Below are positions 45,411 to 52,832 of a DNA stretch of 64,000 nt, one piece after another. This DNA comes from Rhizobium sp. Root1220 (GTDB lineage: Bacteria > Pseudomonadota > Alphaproteobacteria > Rhizobiales > Rhizobiaceae): the NCBI RefSeq assembly GCF_001426265.1, contig NZ_LMDG01000001.1, positions 130,450 through 194,449 on the forward strand. The letters run 5' to 3'. The translations under genes were made by a program, and so were the position numbers. Within the stretch, counting starts at the first letter, position 1. The number at the start of each line of letters is the position of its first letter. Under the pieces are notes generated by a model. It was not told the DNA's origin and did not search any database. It worked only from the letters and a program-made list of their open reading frames with translations.

Positions 45411-46121
45411 TCAAACGTGACGCGTGATGCCGCCATCGACCCGGATATTCTGCCCGGTGATATAGCCGGCGCCATCGGACAGCAGGAAAGCCGCGGTCTT
45501 GGCTATCTCTTCCATGTGGCCGATGCGCTTCATCGGGATCTTGTCTGCCGTTTCGGGCTTGTGGTTCAGACTGTCGATGTAGCCTGGAAGGAGGCAGTTC
45601 ATGCGGATGTTCTCCGCTGCATAACGGTCCGAATAGAGCTTGGTGAAAGCCCCGGCCGCCGCGCGATACGTGCAGGAAACCGGGAAGACCAACGACGGCT
45701 CGTAGGCGGCGAAGGTCGTGATGTTGACGAACGCACCCTTGCCCTGCTTCTGCATGACGGGCGTCACAAGGCGCGCCATTCGCACCAGCGATAGGACCAT
45801 CATGTCGGAACCGAGCGTCCAGTTCTCGTCCGATATATCGAGCAGATCGCCCTTCGGCGGGTGGCCTGTGTGGTTGACCACGGCATCCACTCGACCGTAG
45901 GTCTTCATCGTTAGATCGAAGATTGCCTGAATGTCGTCGGCCTTTTCGGCCACTCCGCGCGAGGCGACGCCGCCGAGTTCGGCCGCCAGCTTCTCGCAGC
46001 TTTCGGACGGCGACATCAGCGCCAGCCGGTATCCCTGCGCGTGCAGTTCGCGGGCGATGGCCTCGCCCATGCCTCGGCCACCGCCGGTGATGAGCGCTAC
46101 GGGTTTTGAGCTGTCGGACAT
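45411..46121 (-). CDS. Short-chain dehydrogenase/reductase with atypical active site
   Basis: A 236-residue SDR behind AGGAGG. The cofactor motif T-G-G-G-R-G-M-G-E-A is near residue 12, and V-V-N-H-T-G-H near 85 and G-Q-N-I-R-V-D-G-G at the end are standard. The active-site tyrosine is in S-C-T-Y-R-A-A-A-G-A, where the residue four after Tyr is Ala instead of the usual Lys of YxxxK. The gene is 10 bases after the FAD oxidase and 13 before the epimerase, so it should act in the same pathway. Its substrate is unknown. Confidence 0.87.
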   Translation of the reverse strand: MSDSSKPVALITGGGRGMGEAIARELHAQGYRLALMSPSESCEKLAAELGGVASRGVAEKADDIQAIFDLTMKTYGRVDAVVNHTGHPPKGDLLDISDENWTLGSDMMVLSLVRMARLVTPVMQKQGKGAFVNITTFAAYEPSLVFPVSCTYRAAAGAFTKLYSDRYAAENIRMNCLLPGYIDSLNHKPETADKIPMKRIGHMEEIAKTAAFLLSDGAGYITGQNIRVDGGITRHV

Positions 46122-46131
46122 GGGTTTCCTC

Positions 46132-47382
46132 CTAGTAACGATCGATGCGGAACGGTTTCATATCGATTGCGGGTTTGGTTCCGGTCACCATATCGGCGAT
46201 CAGACGGGCTGTCGTGGCCGAATAGGTCAGGCCCAGATGGCCGTGTCCGGTCGCGTACCAGATGCCCGGCATCCGCGAAGACGCAGAGATGATCGGAATC
46301 GTATCCGGGAGCGCCGGCCGATGTCCCATCCACTCCGTCGTCTCCTCGACCTTGAGGGCCGGCACCGCGCGCTGCGCATGGCGAACGAGAACCCGCGGGC
46401 GGCGGAAGTCCGGCGCCGCATCCAGGCCAGCCAGTTCGACATTGCCGCCGACGCGGATGCCACCGGCGGTCGGGGTGATCATGAAGGCGCGATGCGGCCA
46501 GATGACCGAATAGCGCATTGAGACACCGGGCTTCATGATCTGGGTGTGATATCCGCGTTCCGTTTCGAGCGGAATCGGTTCGCCGAGCTTTTCGGCGAGG
46601 GCGCGGGTATGAACGCCTGTGGCAAGAATGACGGCATCTGCCGTGAGGCGCTGCCCGTTGTCGAGCAGCACGACCGAAGTGCCAGCCCCGCTCTTTTCGA
46701 TGTTACGAACCGCGCCGGATATAAAGCCGGCGCCGAGCGATTGCGCAGCGGCGGCAAGCTTTACCACCAGCTCATAGGGATCGCGGATCGACTTGTTGTC
46801 CGGCAGCAGCACTGCCTTGACGATTGAGGGTGAAAGAGCTGGTTCCAAGGCGCGAATGTCGGCACCGCTCAGCACATCAAAATCCAGACCGTATCGGCGC
46901 ATCATGTCGATGTGCGCACGATCTCCGGCAAATTCTGCCTCGTTTTCATAGATGGCAAGGCAGCCCTCCTCCGTCATCAGCTGCGGCGCCGCGATTGCCG
47001 ACAACATGGAGCGAAAATCGGCCAGCGCATGTGCCGAGAGGCTCATGCCCGCATCTTCGATCTCGCGAAGCCGCGAAGGTCGACCGGCAGCGACAAAGCG
47101 CAGGAACCACGGAAGCATTTTCAATGCATAGGAGGGGCGAAGCCAAACCGGACCCTCGGGATCAAGCAGCCAACCCGGAATTTTGCGCCAGGTCGCCGGA
47201 CCGGACCCTGCGGCAAAGTCGAGCGCTACGCTCGCCATGTTGCCGTAGGAGGTTCCCCTTCCCGGTTCACCCTTGTCGATCAACGTCACCTGCAAACCGC
47301 GACGCTGAAGCTCGAAGGCGATCGCAGCACCGATCACGCCTGCGCCGACAACTGCTACTGTCCTTTTTTTCTCATCCACCAT
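46132..47382 (-). CDS. FAD-dependent D-amino-acid oxidase/dehydrogenase (DadA-like)
   Basis: A 416-residue flavoprotein from ATG 47382 (the frame is open to 47427, an alternative start close to a palindrome). The FAD-binding motif V-V-G-A-G-V-I-G-A-A-I-A-F-E-L near residue 10, T-L-I-D-K and G-T-S-Y-G-N near 40, and the closing G-I-W-Y-A-T-G-H-G-H-L-G-L-T-Y-S are typical of DadA/DAO proteins. With a hydroxyproline-epimerase-like partner it likely oxidises a D-hydroxyproline or D-amino acid, feeding electrons to the respiratory chain. First gene of the operon. Confidence 0.88.
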   Translation of the reverse strand: MVDEKKRTVAVVGAGVIGAAIAFELQRRGLQVTLIDKGEPGRGTSYGNMASVALDFAAGSGPATWRKIPGWLLDPEGPVWLRPSYALKMLPWFLRFVAAGRPSRLREIEDAGMSLSAHALADFRSMLSAIAAPQLMTEEGCLAIYENEAEFAGDRAHIDMMRRYGLDFDVLSGADIRALEPALSPSIVKAVLLPDNKSIRDPYELVVKLAAAAQSLGAGFISGAVRNIEKSGAGTSVVLLDNGQRLTADAVILATGVHTRALAEKLGEPIPLETERGYHTQIMKPGVSMRYSVIWPHRAFMITPTAGGIRVGGNVELAGLDAAPDFRRPRVLVRHAQRAVPALKVEETTEWMGHRPALPDTIPIISASSRMPGIWYATGHGHLGLTYSATTARLIADMVTGTKPAIDMKPFRIDRY

Positions 47383-47723
47383 GTCTTCGCCCACCAGGCA
47401 GCCGGGACTCAGCGGCTGCTCATTCATCCTGATATATCAGAACGGAATCGATTGACTATGGGAATTTTGCTCCGTGGGAATGCTGGCTCCGACAGTGGCG
47501 CCAACCGACCGCGCGGTATTTGCCATCGACTGACCTAACCGCTTCAATTGGCCATCATAGTTGCGCCGCGTGCGCTACGCACTCCAACGGTGCCAAGCGT
47601 CTGCTTGCCTCTTTCCCAAATGGGTTGCCCCGGCGGAGCGAGTCAAATCTCGACGAGGTCCGAAACTTTCCGCTGAATTTCGCCGTTAATGTCGATCGCG
47701 CTCAAAACAACGGGAGGACTGAC
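47383..47723. other. Intergenic region with one palindrome, no supported gene
   Basis: About 340 bases between the leftward oxidase operon and a rightward small exported protein. Apart from the palindrome at 47429-47440 and GGGAGGAC before 47724 I see no gene, RNA or strong promoter. Confidence 0.5.
47429..47440. promoter_or_regulatory. 12-bp palindrome upstream of the oxidase operon
   Basis: CTGATATATCAG is a perfect palindrome just upstream of the oxidase reading frame. GATATATC-cored palindromes are typical operators of GntR-family regulators of amino-acid catabolism. No such regulator is adjacent, so the assignment is tentative. Confidence 0.4.
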
Positions 47724-48107
47724 ATGAAGGCCCCGAATTTCGCCCTGCTTTTGACGCTGCTGCTTCTGCCGACGTTTGCCGTCGCTGATACACTTCTTGC
47801 AAACGACATCCGCCGCGACATTATCGGAAGGACCATCTACCTGGCGACGCCGCTCGGTGGCGAGCTGCCGCTGAATTATCACATCTCCGGTCAGGTGGAC
47901 GGCAGCGGCGAGGCGATCGGCCTTGGCAAATATTTCAAACCAAGCGACACCGGAAAGTGGTGGATTCAATCCGATCAGCTCTGTCAGAAATTCCGCACCT
48001 GGTACAAGGGCGCTCCAATGTGCTTCGAGCTGGAAAGCGTAGGGCCGGGCAAGATCAGGTGGACACGGGATAACGGCGAGACCGGCATGGCACGGATCCG
48101 CGAGTGA
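47724..48107 (+). CDS. Small exported protein of unknown function
   Basis: A 127-residue protein from ATG 47724 behind GGGAGGAC. The signal peptide (hydrophobic L-L-L-T-L-L-L-L-P-T-F, cleavage near A-V-A-D, residue 22) directs it to the periplasm. The mature part has I-I-G-R-T-I-Y-L-A-T-P-L-G-G, F-K-P-S-D-T-G-K-W-W and a Cys pair (Q-L-C and P-M-C) that may form a disulfide. Similar small rhizobial secreted proteins exist, but no function is known to me. It stands alone, downstream of a divergent catabolic operon. Confidence 0.8.
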   Translation: MKAPNFALLLTLLLLPTFAVADTLLANDIRRDIIGRTIYLATPLGGELPLNYHISGQVDGSGEAIGLGKYFKPSDTGKWWIQSDQLCQKFRTWYKGAPMCFELESVGPGKIRWTRDNGETGMARIRE

Positions 48108-48127
48108 CTTCAGGGGAAGCAGAATAG

Positions 48128-48250
48128 AAAAAAGCCCGGTGCGGGAGGAGGTGCACCGGGCTCTTGATCCTGACTGACAACTGGGAGGAGGAGTGTTGCC
48201 AGTCCGATGAAGGAGCGCTGGGAGGAGGAGTGCGCTGCCTTCGAGACAAT
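48128..48250 (-). ncRNA. Alpha-r14-like small RNA with three anti-Shine-Dalgarno hairpin loops
   Basis: On the minus strand the sequence contains three copies of CCTCCTCCC, at 48228-48220, 48191-48183 and inside the terminator loop (48151-48143). Each is exposed in the loop of a hairpin: AGCGC/GCGCT, ACTGGCAAC/GTTGTCAGT (8 of 9 pairs) and GCCCGGTGC/GCACCGGGC. This layout, about 120 nucleotides with CCUCCUCCC loops and a rho-independent terminator, is what is known for alpha-r14 RNAs such as the Sinorhizobium NfeR1/Smr14C, which pair with ribosome-binding sites of many mRNAs. The 5' end is approximate; a promoter was not clearly seen. Confidence 0.8.
48129..48161 (-). terminator. Rho-independent terminator of the small RNA
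   Basis: A perfect 9-bp stem (48134-48142 with 48153-48161) encloses the CCTCCTCCC-bearing loop and is followed on the minus strand by a six-base T-run. Its loop doubles as the third anti-SD motif. Confidence 0.85.
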
Positions 48251-48474
48251 AGATAGCGCATTGGTTCGATTGGGAATAGCGAAATTACCGCAATGCAGCA
48301 ATGCAAACGAAGCATGGCTTGCGGTTTAAAATTCCACGGAAGCCTATTTTTGCAGCAATTTTGATCAATCGGTCAATTTATTGGGCGAAAATGCAATTCG
48401 CCGTGGCCAAGTGCCACAAACGAGGGCAGCAGGAGGAAGAGGCGGTTGAAGCCGCCCTTCCTCCGTTGGCCCAA

Positions 48475-48825
48475 TCAGTAGCCGTTGTCACACGGCATGC
48501 TGCCATCGCCATTGGTGCCACCGAAGGTTCCTTGGCAATATGTCTGGCGCTGGATGGGTTTTGCGGGATGGCGGACGATTGAACCAGTCGTTCCCGCCGC
48601 GACGCCAAAGGCCGAAAACGGGTACCAGTAACCGTCCGCGTAGCGGCGCGTGCCGGGGCGTTCCGTGCGGGAACCGCGATAGCCGTGCCAATGTCCGACG
48701 CCACTCTGTACCATTGCCACATTCGAGATAGTTGGGAGCGTGGGCATCGCCTGGACGGGAACCGCCGATAGTGCCAGGAGAGCACCGAGTGATAAAGTGG
48801 ATGAAGCAACTCTGAGCATTTTCAT
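48475..48825 (-). CDS. Small exported protein of unknown function
   Basis: A 116-residue protein starting behind AAGGAGGG. The N-terminal signal peptide ends in V-P-V-Q-A near residue 26. The mature part is rich in Gly, Arg and aromatic residues (H-W-H-G-Y-R-G-S-R, Y-A-D-G-Y-W-Y-P-F) and has two cysteines (Y-C-Q-G and M-P-C-D). It resembles short BA14K-like or Gly/His-rich rhizobial exported proteins only in general composition. Function unknown. Confidence 0.8.
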   Translation of the reverse strand: MKMLRVASSTLSLGALLALSAVPVQAMPTLPTISNVAMVQSGVGHWHGYRGSRTERPGTRRYADGYWYPFSAFGVAAGTTGSIVRHPAKPIQRQTYCQGTFGGTNGDGSMPCDNGY

Positions 48826-48947
48826 GATAAACCCTCCTTACGGATTTACGTGAACAAAATGCGGTCGTTGCTTGCATAGTTCCCGGGTCGCAAGCGACCT
48901 CCAGCACTCGTGATCGCAGGCGACTGGGCGTGATGGAAAAGGCTGAT

Positions 48948-49277
48948 CTATCCGTCTTGGACGACGCGATAGCCCTGGCTCGACAGGCAGGTCACATACT
49001 GCCGGCGCGCCGCTGCAGTGGCGGTGACTTCCTCGTTGGCGACGTCAATCGGCGTGTTCGTCATCCGCGCGCGGAGCTCGTATTGCTTCCGCGCCTCGTT
49101 GTACATGAAATTGCCGTCCGCAACGCAGATGCCGTGCGCAATACCCTGTGGGTTGAGCGGCGGGTCGAGCGGTGCTGCCACCGGAACGAGGATCGGCGCG
49201 TTGGCACGATCGACACAACCGGCAAGCGTGGCGGCAAGTCCGCACACGACAACCACCCGAACCATTATACTTGGCAT
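48948..49277 (-). CDS. Small lipoprotein of unknown function
   Basis: A 109-residue protein from ATG 49277 (GGAGGG upstream). The signal sequence ends in the lipobox L-A-G-C at residues 18-21, so it is likely lipid-anchored. The rest has I-C-V-A-D-G-N-F-M-Y-N-E-A-R-K-Q-Y and a C-terminal C-L-S-S-Q-G-Y. Short rhizobial lipoproteins of this type are common and uncharacterised. Confidence 0.8.
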   Translation of the reverse strand: MPSIMVRVVVVCGLAATLAGCVDRANAPILVPVAAPLDPPLNPQGIAHGICVADGNFMYNEARKQYELRARMTNTPIDVANEEVTATAAARRQYVTCLSSQGYRVVQDG

Positions 49278-49390
49278 ATTCCCTCCGGCCGCGGGCCGCC
49301 ATTCGCACGGCAACGCTCCGCCCGACGCACAACGCCGGGCCAACATCACCGAGCAACATTGCGTCAGGCTAGCGCGATGTCGGATCTGGC

Positions 49391-50003
49391 CTAGAAAATT
49401 GCTGCTTCGCCGCGCGGTTGATCGTCGGTGGCCAGCTCCTCCGCTGTCGACCGGAGGCCGCGACGCAATACTTGTTCCACGAAGAGCCGAAGGAGATCCG
49501 GGCGCGAGGAGTGACCGCCCGTATCCAGGGCGGATTTCGCAGCCAGGACGGTTTCCATCGAGCCTTCGCAGCCGGATGCCTGCGGCAGCGATGACATAGG
49601 ATGCTGCTTGTGAATGCCCGGGAAAGAAGAAGCTGCCGTGGCCAAATCATATCGGGGTAGGCGGGTGCGGGATCGACCTCCCGGCCCGGCCAGGCCGCAA
49701 CGTGGATCTGGGTAGCCTGGGCTGCAAGCGCATGCGTGGGAAGAATAATGTTGTGCTCCCAGCAATTGAAGCCGCTGATCCGGGCATATGGCCGCTCATG
49801 AACCCTGAGCCCGCTTGCAACGCCGTCGCCCCAAACGGCTCGCTCGACATGGGTCGGCTTGAGTTTCCTGTGGCGACCGAGAATGATGCCCTCACGGCCG
49901 ATGAACAACAGCGTGCAGTAGATGCTACCGGACGTATTGGCATCGCGCACGGCAATCCCGATGACGACATCGATATCCGCCCGGCGAGGCAGACGGCAAC
50001 CCC
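49391..50003 (-). pseudogene. Degenerate nitrilase, 5'-truncated and frameshifted
   Basis: Three parts of a nitrilase can be read. One minus-strand frame gives D-I-D-V-V-I-G-I-A-V and T-L-L-F-I-G-R-E-G, then the catalytic Lys in G-R-H-R-K-L-K-P-T, V-W-G-D-G and the catalytic Cys in G-F-N-C-W-E-H, followed by Q-I-H-V-A-A-W-P-G. The C-terminal piece G-G-H-S-S-R-P-D-L-L-R-L-F-V appears only in another frame (near 49435-49530). The N-terminal third with the catalytic Glu is missing and the middle is shortened. The gene is therefore dead. Functional nitrilases convert nitriles (for example indole-3-acetonitrile) to acids. Confidence 0.8.
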
Positions 50004-50090
50004 TTGTACAGGGGATTCAAAGCAGCGAATTGCTAAGACAGGAGATAGCGAGTAAAATTTCAGCCATTGGTTCGACTGGGGAGTAGGCTA

Positions 50091-50522
50091 ATGAGCAGAC
50101 TGTTGATCCTGTCGGCTGGTGCCATCCTGGCGCTAACGTCCGTGGCGTCCGCTGCGCCGGCTATGCAACCGCTAAAGATTTCTAAGGAATGCAGCCAGTA
50201 CACCGGCGATACGCCGAGCTTCTGCACCATTACGGAATCGAACCTCGCGTCGATCCCGGCAGGCACCAAGATCTTATATTATGGGCCGGTGACCGGCAGT
50301 CCGCTTTTCGGCAGCAGCACGACGGTTATTGCCGTCGGAAACGGAGACACGGCGGTCGGGTACTGCGTCACCTACGACACCGCCAGCCCGATGCAAGGAA
50401 CCTGTGCGTTCCACGCCGGCAGCGGAACGCTTGCCGGATTCCAGGCGGTCGTCAAGGTCACGGTCGACGACAAGCAGATCTATCACTGGGACGGAGGCTA
50501 CCTGCTTGGCCCCGCCAAGTGA
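50091..50522 (+). CDS. Small exported protein, possibly a dirigent/allene-oxide-cyclase-like barrel
   Basis: A 143-residue protein from ATG 50091 behind GGGGAGTAGG. The signal peptide ends near S-V-A-S-A-A (about residue 20). The mature part has paired cysteines (E-C-S-Q ... S-F-C-T and G-Y-C-V ... G-T-C-A-F) and the pattern G-Y-C ... G-T-C-A-F-H-A-G-S-G-T-L-A-G-F, which loosely recalls allene-oxide-cyclase-like barrels. That comparison is weak. Function unknown. Confidence 0.75.
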   Translation: MSRLLILSAGAILALTSVASAAPAMQPLKISKECSQYTGDTPSFCTITESNLASIPAGTKILYYGPVTGSPLFGSSTTVIAVGNGDTAVGYCVTYDTASPMQGTCAFHAGSGTLAGFQAVVKVTVDDKQIYHWDGGYLLGPAK

Positions 50523-50961
50523 GTGCGAAAGAATGGTGCTCACGGCTGGCTGTTTGACGTGAATTCGTGCCCTGACTCATAAGCATGCGAATCGGGTTGC
50601 CGCTGGCGTCCCCGGAAACCCAAGCTGACTGGCAGCGAGGGTCAAAGGGTCGCGCTTAATGTGCATGGATGGCCAGAGCCGTTCCAGGAGAGTCCTCGCC
50701 GACTAAAATAGGGATCCCTTTTGCAAGATGACCTCCCGCTCGAAATGCTGGGTCTTGGGACTAACCAGCTTTCCGAGGACGGCCCGCAGGCGCGGTAGGC
50801 AGGCCTTCCTGGCCAACTCGGTGGGAAGCCGCGCCGCCGCAACAGACGTGAGCCCAGTCATCGTGTGTCCATCCTTGCGTCACCCCGTTGTGTACCACAC
50901 GGAGTCCGCCAAGGTCCTGAGACCGTCGATGTATTTGGCTTTCAATGCATTAGGAAAAAAA
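50523..50961. other. Region without a supported gene
   Basis: About 440 bases between the small exported protein and tRNA-Arg. Several short open frames occur on both strands, but none has a good ribosome site, signal or recognised motif. It may hold decayed sequence like the neighbouring nitrilase remnant. Confidence 0.5.
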
Positions 50962-51038
50962 TGGCGCACCCGAAGAGATTCGAACTCCTGACCCCCAGAT
51001 TCGTAGTCTGGTGCTCTATCCAGCTGAGCTACGGGTGC
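50962..51038 (-). tRNA. tRNA-Arg, anticodon ACG
   Basis: On the minus strand a complete cloverleaf can be drawn: acceptor GCACCCG/CGGGTGC with discriminator G and an encoded CCA, a D-arm with AGCTCAGCTGGATAGAGC, an anticodon arm CCAGA-CTACGAA-TCTGG with ACG, and a T-arm containing GTTCGAATC. A34 is expected to be deaminated to inosine, reading CGU, CGC and CGA codons. Length 77 including CCA. Confidence 0.96.
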
Positions 51039-51160
51039 GTACCGGCAGCGGTCAAACCGCTTGCGTGGGCGGTTCTCTAAAGGGTCCTTTGAGTGATTGC
51101 AATAGGCTTTCTCAAAAAATCGCGCCTTTCGCACAGCAGGACGGGAATACGGAAATTGCT

Positions 51161-52684
51161 CTATTTTTCCTGAAGGCTGCGACTGCGGTAATCTTCCAGC
51201 GAAACCGGGCGATCCGGTATTTCGATGCGGAACTGCGTCCCGACCGACGGCTTTTCCACAAGCGCGATCGTGCCACCGTGCGCCAGCACGAGTTCGCGCG
51301 CGATCGCCAGACCAAGCCCCGTTCCACCCGAGCGCACCGATCCGCGGAAGGCGGCGAAGAGATTCTGCCGGGCCCTCGGCGGCATGCCTGGCCCGGTGTC
51401 ATCGACGATAATGCTGACAACGCTGCCGACACGCTGGGCCGAGACGGTGATGCGCTTGAGCTCCGACGCCTGCCCTACCCCCGGCGCGGTCGACAGCGCC
51501 TGTATGGCATTGCGGCAGAGATTGTGGATCACACGGAAGAGCTGCTCGCTGTCGGCATCGATTTCGAGATCGTTGGCCATCTGTTCAATAAACTCGATTC
51601 CGGCCTGCGCGTCGAGCGCCAGCATGTCTCTGACATCCTGGGTCAGATCGTACAGCCGGATGCGGCGCCGGCGCGGGGTCGATTCGCTCGCCTGCCCGTA
51701 AGACAGCACCTCCGTGGTATAGCCGACAGCGCGGTCTATGGTGCGCAGCAGCTTCGGCGCGAACGCCTTCACCATCGGGTCGTCCACATGCACCAGTCGA
51801 TCCGACATCAGCTGCGCCGCGGCGAGGATGTTGCGCATGTCATGATTGATCTTGGAGACCGCGAGGCCAAGCGCCGCAAGATTCTTTTGCTGCTTCAACG
51901 TCTTCTGCAGTTCCATCTGCATCGAGGTCAGGTGACGGCCGGCCACCGCCAGTTCGTCGCGCCCGCCATCCCCGACGAAGACGTGCTGCGGGTTCTCGGG
52001 ATCGATCGAGAACTGCTGCATGCTGCCCGTCAGCATGCGGATCGGGCGAATCAGAATGCGATTGATGGCGAAGAACACGAGCGTCGCGGTGAAAAGCGAG
52101 ATCAGGATCGACAGCAGGAACACATTGCGCGAATAGACGAGCATCGCATTGCGAAGATGCTTGTCCTTCATGACGACCTCGACGCCGGTATTGGTATCCT
52201 GGACCGGGCCGTAAACACGGATCAGGCGGTCGCCACCGAAGATCAGCGTGTCCAGCGCGTCGCGAATCGCAGTCGAGGCCGGCACGTCGGTCAGGTCATA
52301 CTGTTCATCGACGGACGTCGGCATGTCAGCGGTGGCGAGCAGGCGGGAGGTGCCGTCCTTGCGCAGGACAATCGCCTTGGTGCCGGTGGCGTCCAAAATT
52401 TCCTTCTGCAAGGCGCGCGGCAACTCGACCGGCTGCAGACCGTCGATGACGATTGCAGCCGCGGCGGCGGCATTCAGCCTCTCGTCCAGCCAGCGCAAAC
52501 GCATGCTGGCGACCGACGGAATGAAGATCAGCACTTCCGCCAGCATGATGCAGACGACCGTCAGCCAGAGAAGCTTGCCGGAAAGCCCCCTGAACTTGCC
52601 TGAACCTGCGCGTGCTGCCCTGCCGGCCTCGGCGGGCACCACTCTGTTCTCGGGAAAATTGTCGGCTTGACCTTGGTCTTGCAT
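51161..52684 (-). CDS. Membrane sensor histidine kinase
   Basis: A 507-residue kinase taken from ATG 52684 (ATG 52720 also opens the frame; neither has a strong ribosome site). Two membrane helices (about 38-60 and 190-212) flank a periplasmic sensor of about 130 residues. A HAMP-like segment (I-L-I-R-P-I-R-M-L), a coiled coil and a dimerisation box with K-I-N-H-D-M-R-N-I-L follow; the ATPase has N-L-C-R-N-A-I-Q-A-L, D-D-T-G-P-G-M-P and G-G-T-G-L-G-L-A-I-A. No response regulator is adjacent, so it is an orphan in this window. The signal is unknown. Confidence 0.92.
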   Translation of the reverse strand: MQDQGQADNFPENRVVPAEAGRAARAGSGKFRGLSGKLLWLTVVCIMLAEVLIFIPSVASMRLRWLDERLNAAAAAAIVIDGLQPVELPRALQKEILDATGTKAIVLRKDGTSRLLATADMPTSVDEQYDLTDVPASTAIRDALDTLIFGGDRLIRVYGPVQDTNTGVEVVMKDKHLRNAMLVYSRNVFLLSILISLFTATLVFFAINRILIRPIRMLTGSMQQFSIDPENPQHVFVGDGGRDELAVAGRHLTSMQMELQKTLKQQKNLAALGLAVSKINHDMRNILAAAQLMSDRLVHVDDPMVKAFAPKLLRTIDRAVGYTTEVLSYGQASESTPRRRRIRLYDLTQDVRDMLALDAQAGIEFIEQMANDLEIDADSEQLFRVIHNLCRNAIQALSTAPGVGQASELKRITVSAQRVGSVVSIIVDDTGPGMPPRARQNLFAAFRGSVRSGGTGLGLAIARELVLAHGGTIALVEKPSVGTQFRIEIPDRPVSLEDYRSRSLQEK

Positions 52685-52786
52685 GATTTTGTGTCCGCTC
52701 AGCGCTCGGCGCCATGCCAAGTCTTTTACATTAGACGATCACAGTGCGTTTTCAAATCTCCGCGAGCAGAGGCAAGACGGCGCAAC

Positions 52787-52812
52787 GAAAAACGCCGCCC
52801 GAAAGCGGCGTT
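52787..52812 (-). terminator. Intrinsic terminator of the chemoreceptor gene
   Basis: AACGCCGC (52791-52798) pairs with GCGGCGTT (52805-52812). On the minus strand the stem runs into a T-run (52792-52788), 20 bases after the stop at 52833. Confidence 0.85.
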
Positions 52813-52832
52813 TCCTCGCTATGGAAGGAAAA

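Noticed and set aside
48140..48230. Repeated GGGAGGAGG blocks on the plus strand as ribosome sites or tandem repeats
   Set aside because: No start codons or open frames follow them, and each lies in a hairpin that makes sense as an anti-SD loop of a leftward RNA.
50642..50842. 66-codon minus-strand frame as a small gene
   Set aside because: No ribosome site, signal or motif; composition resembles random high-GC sequence.
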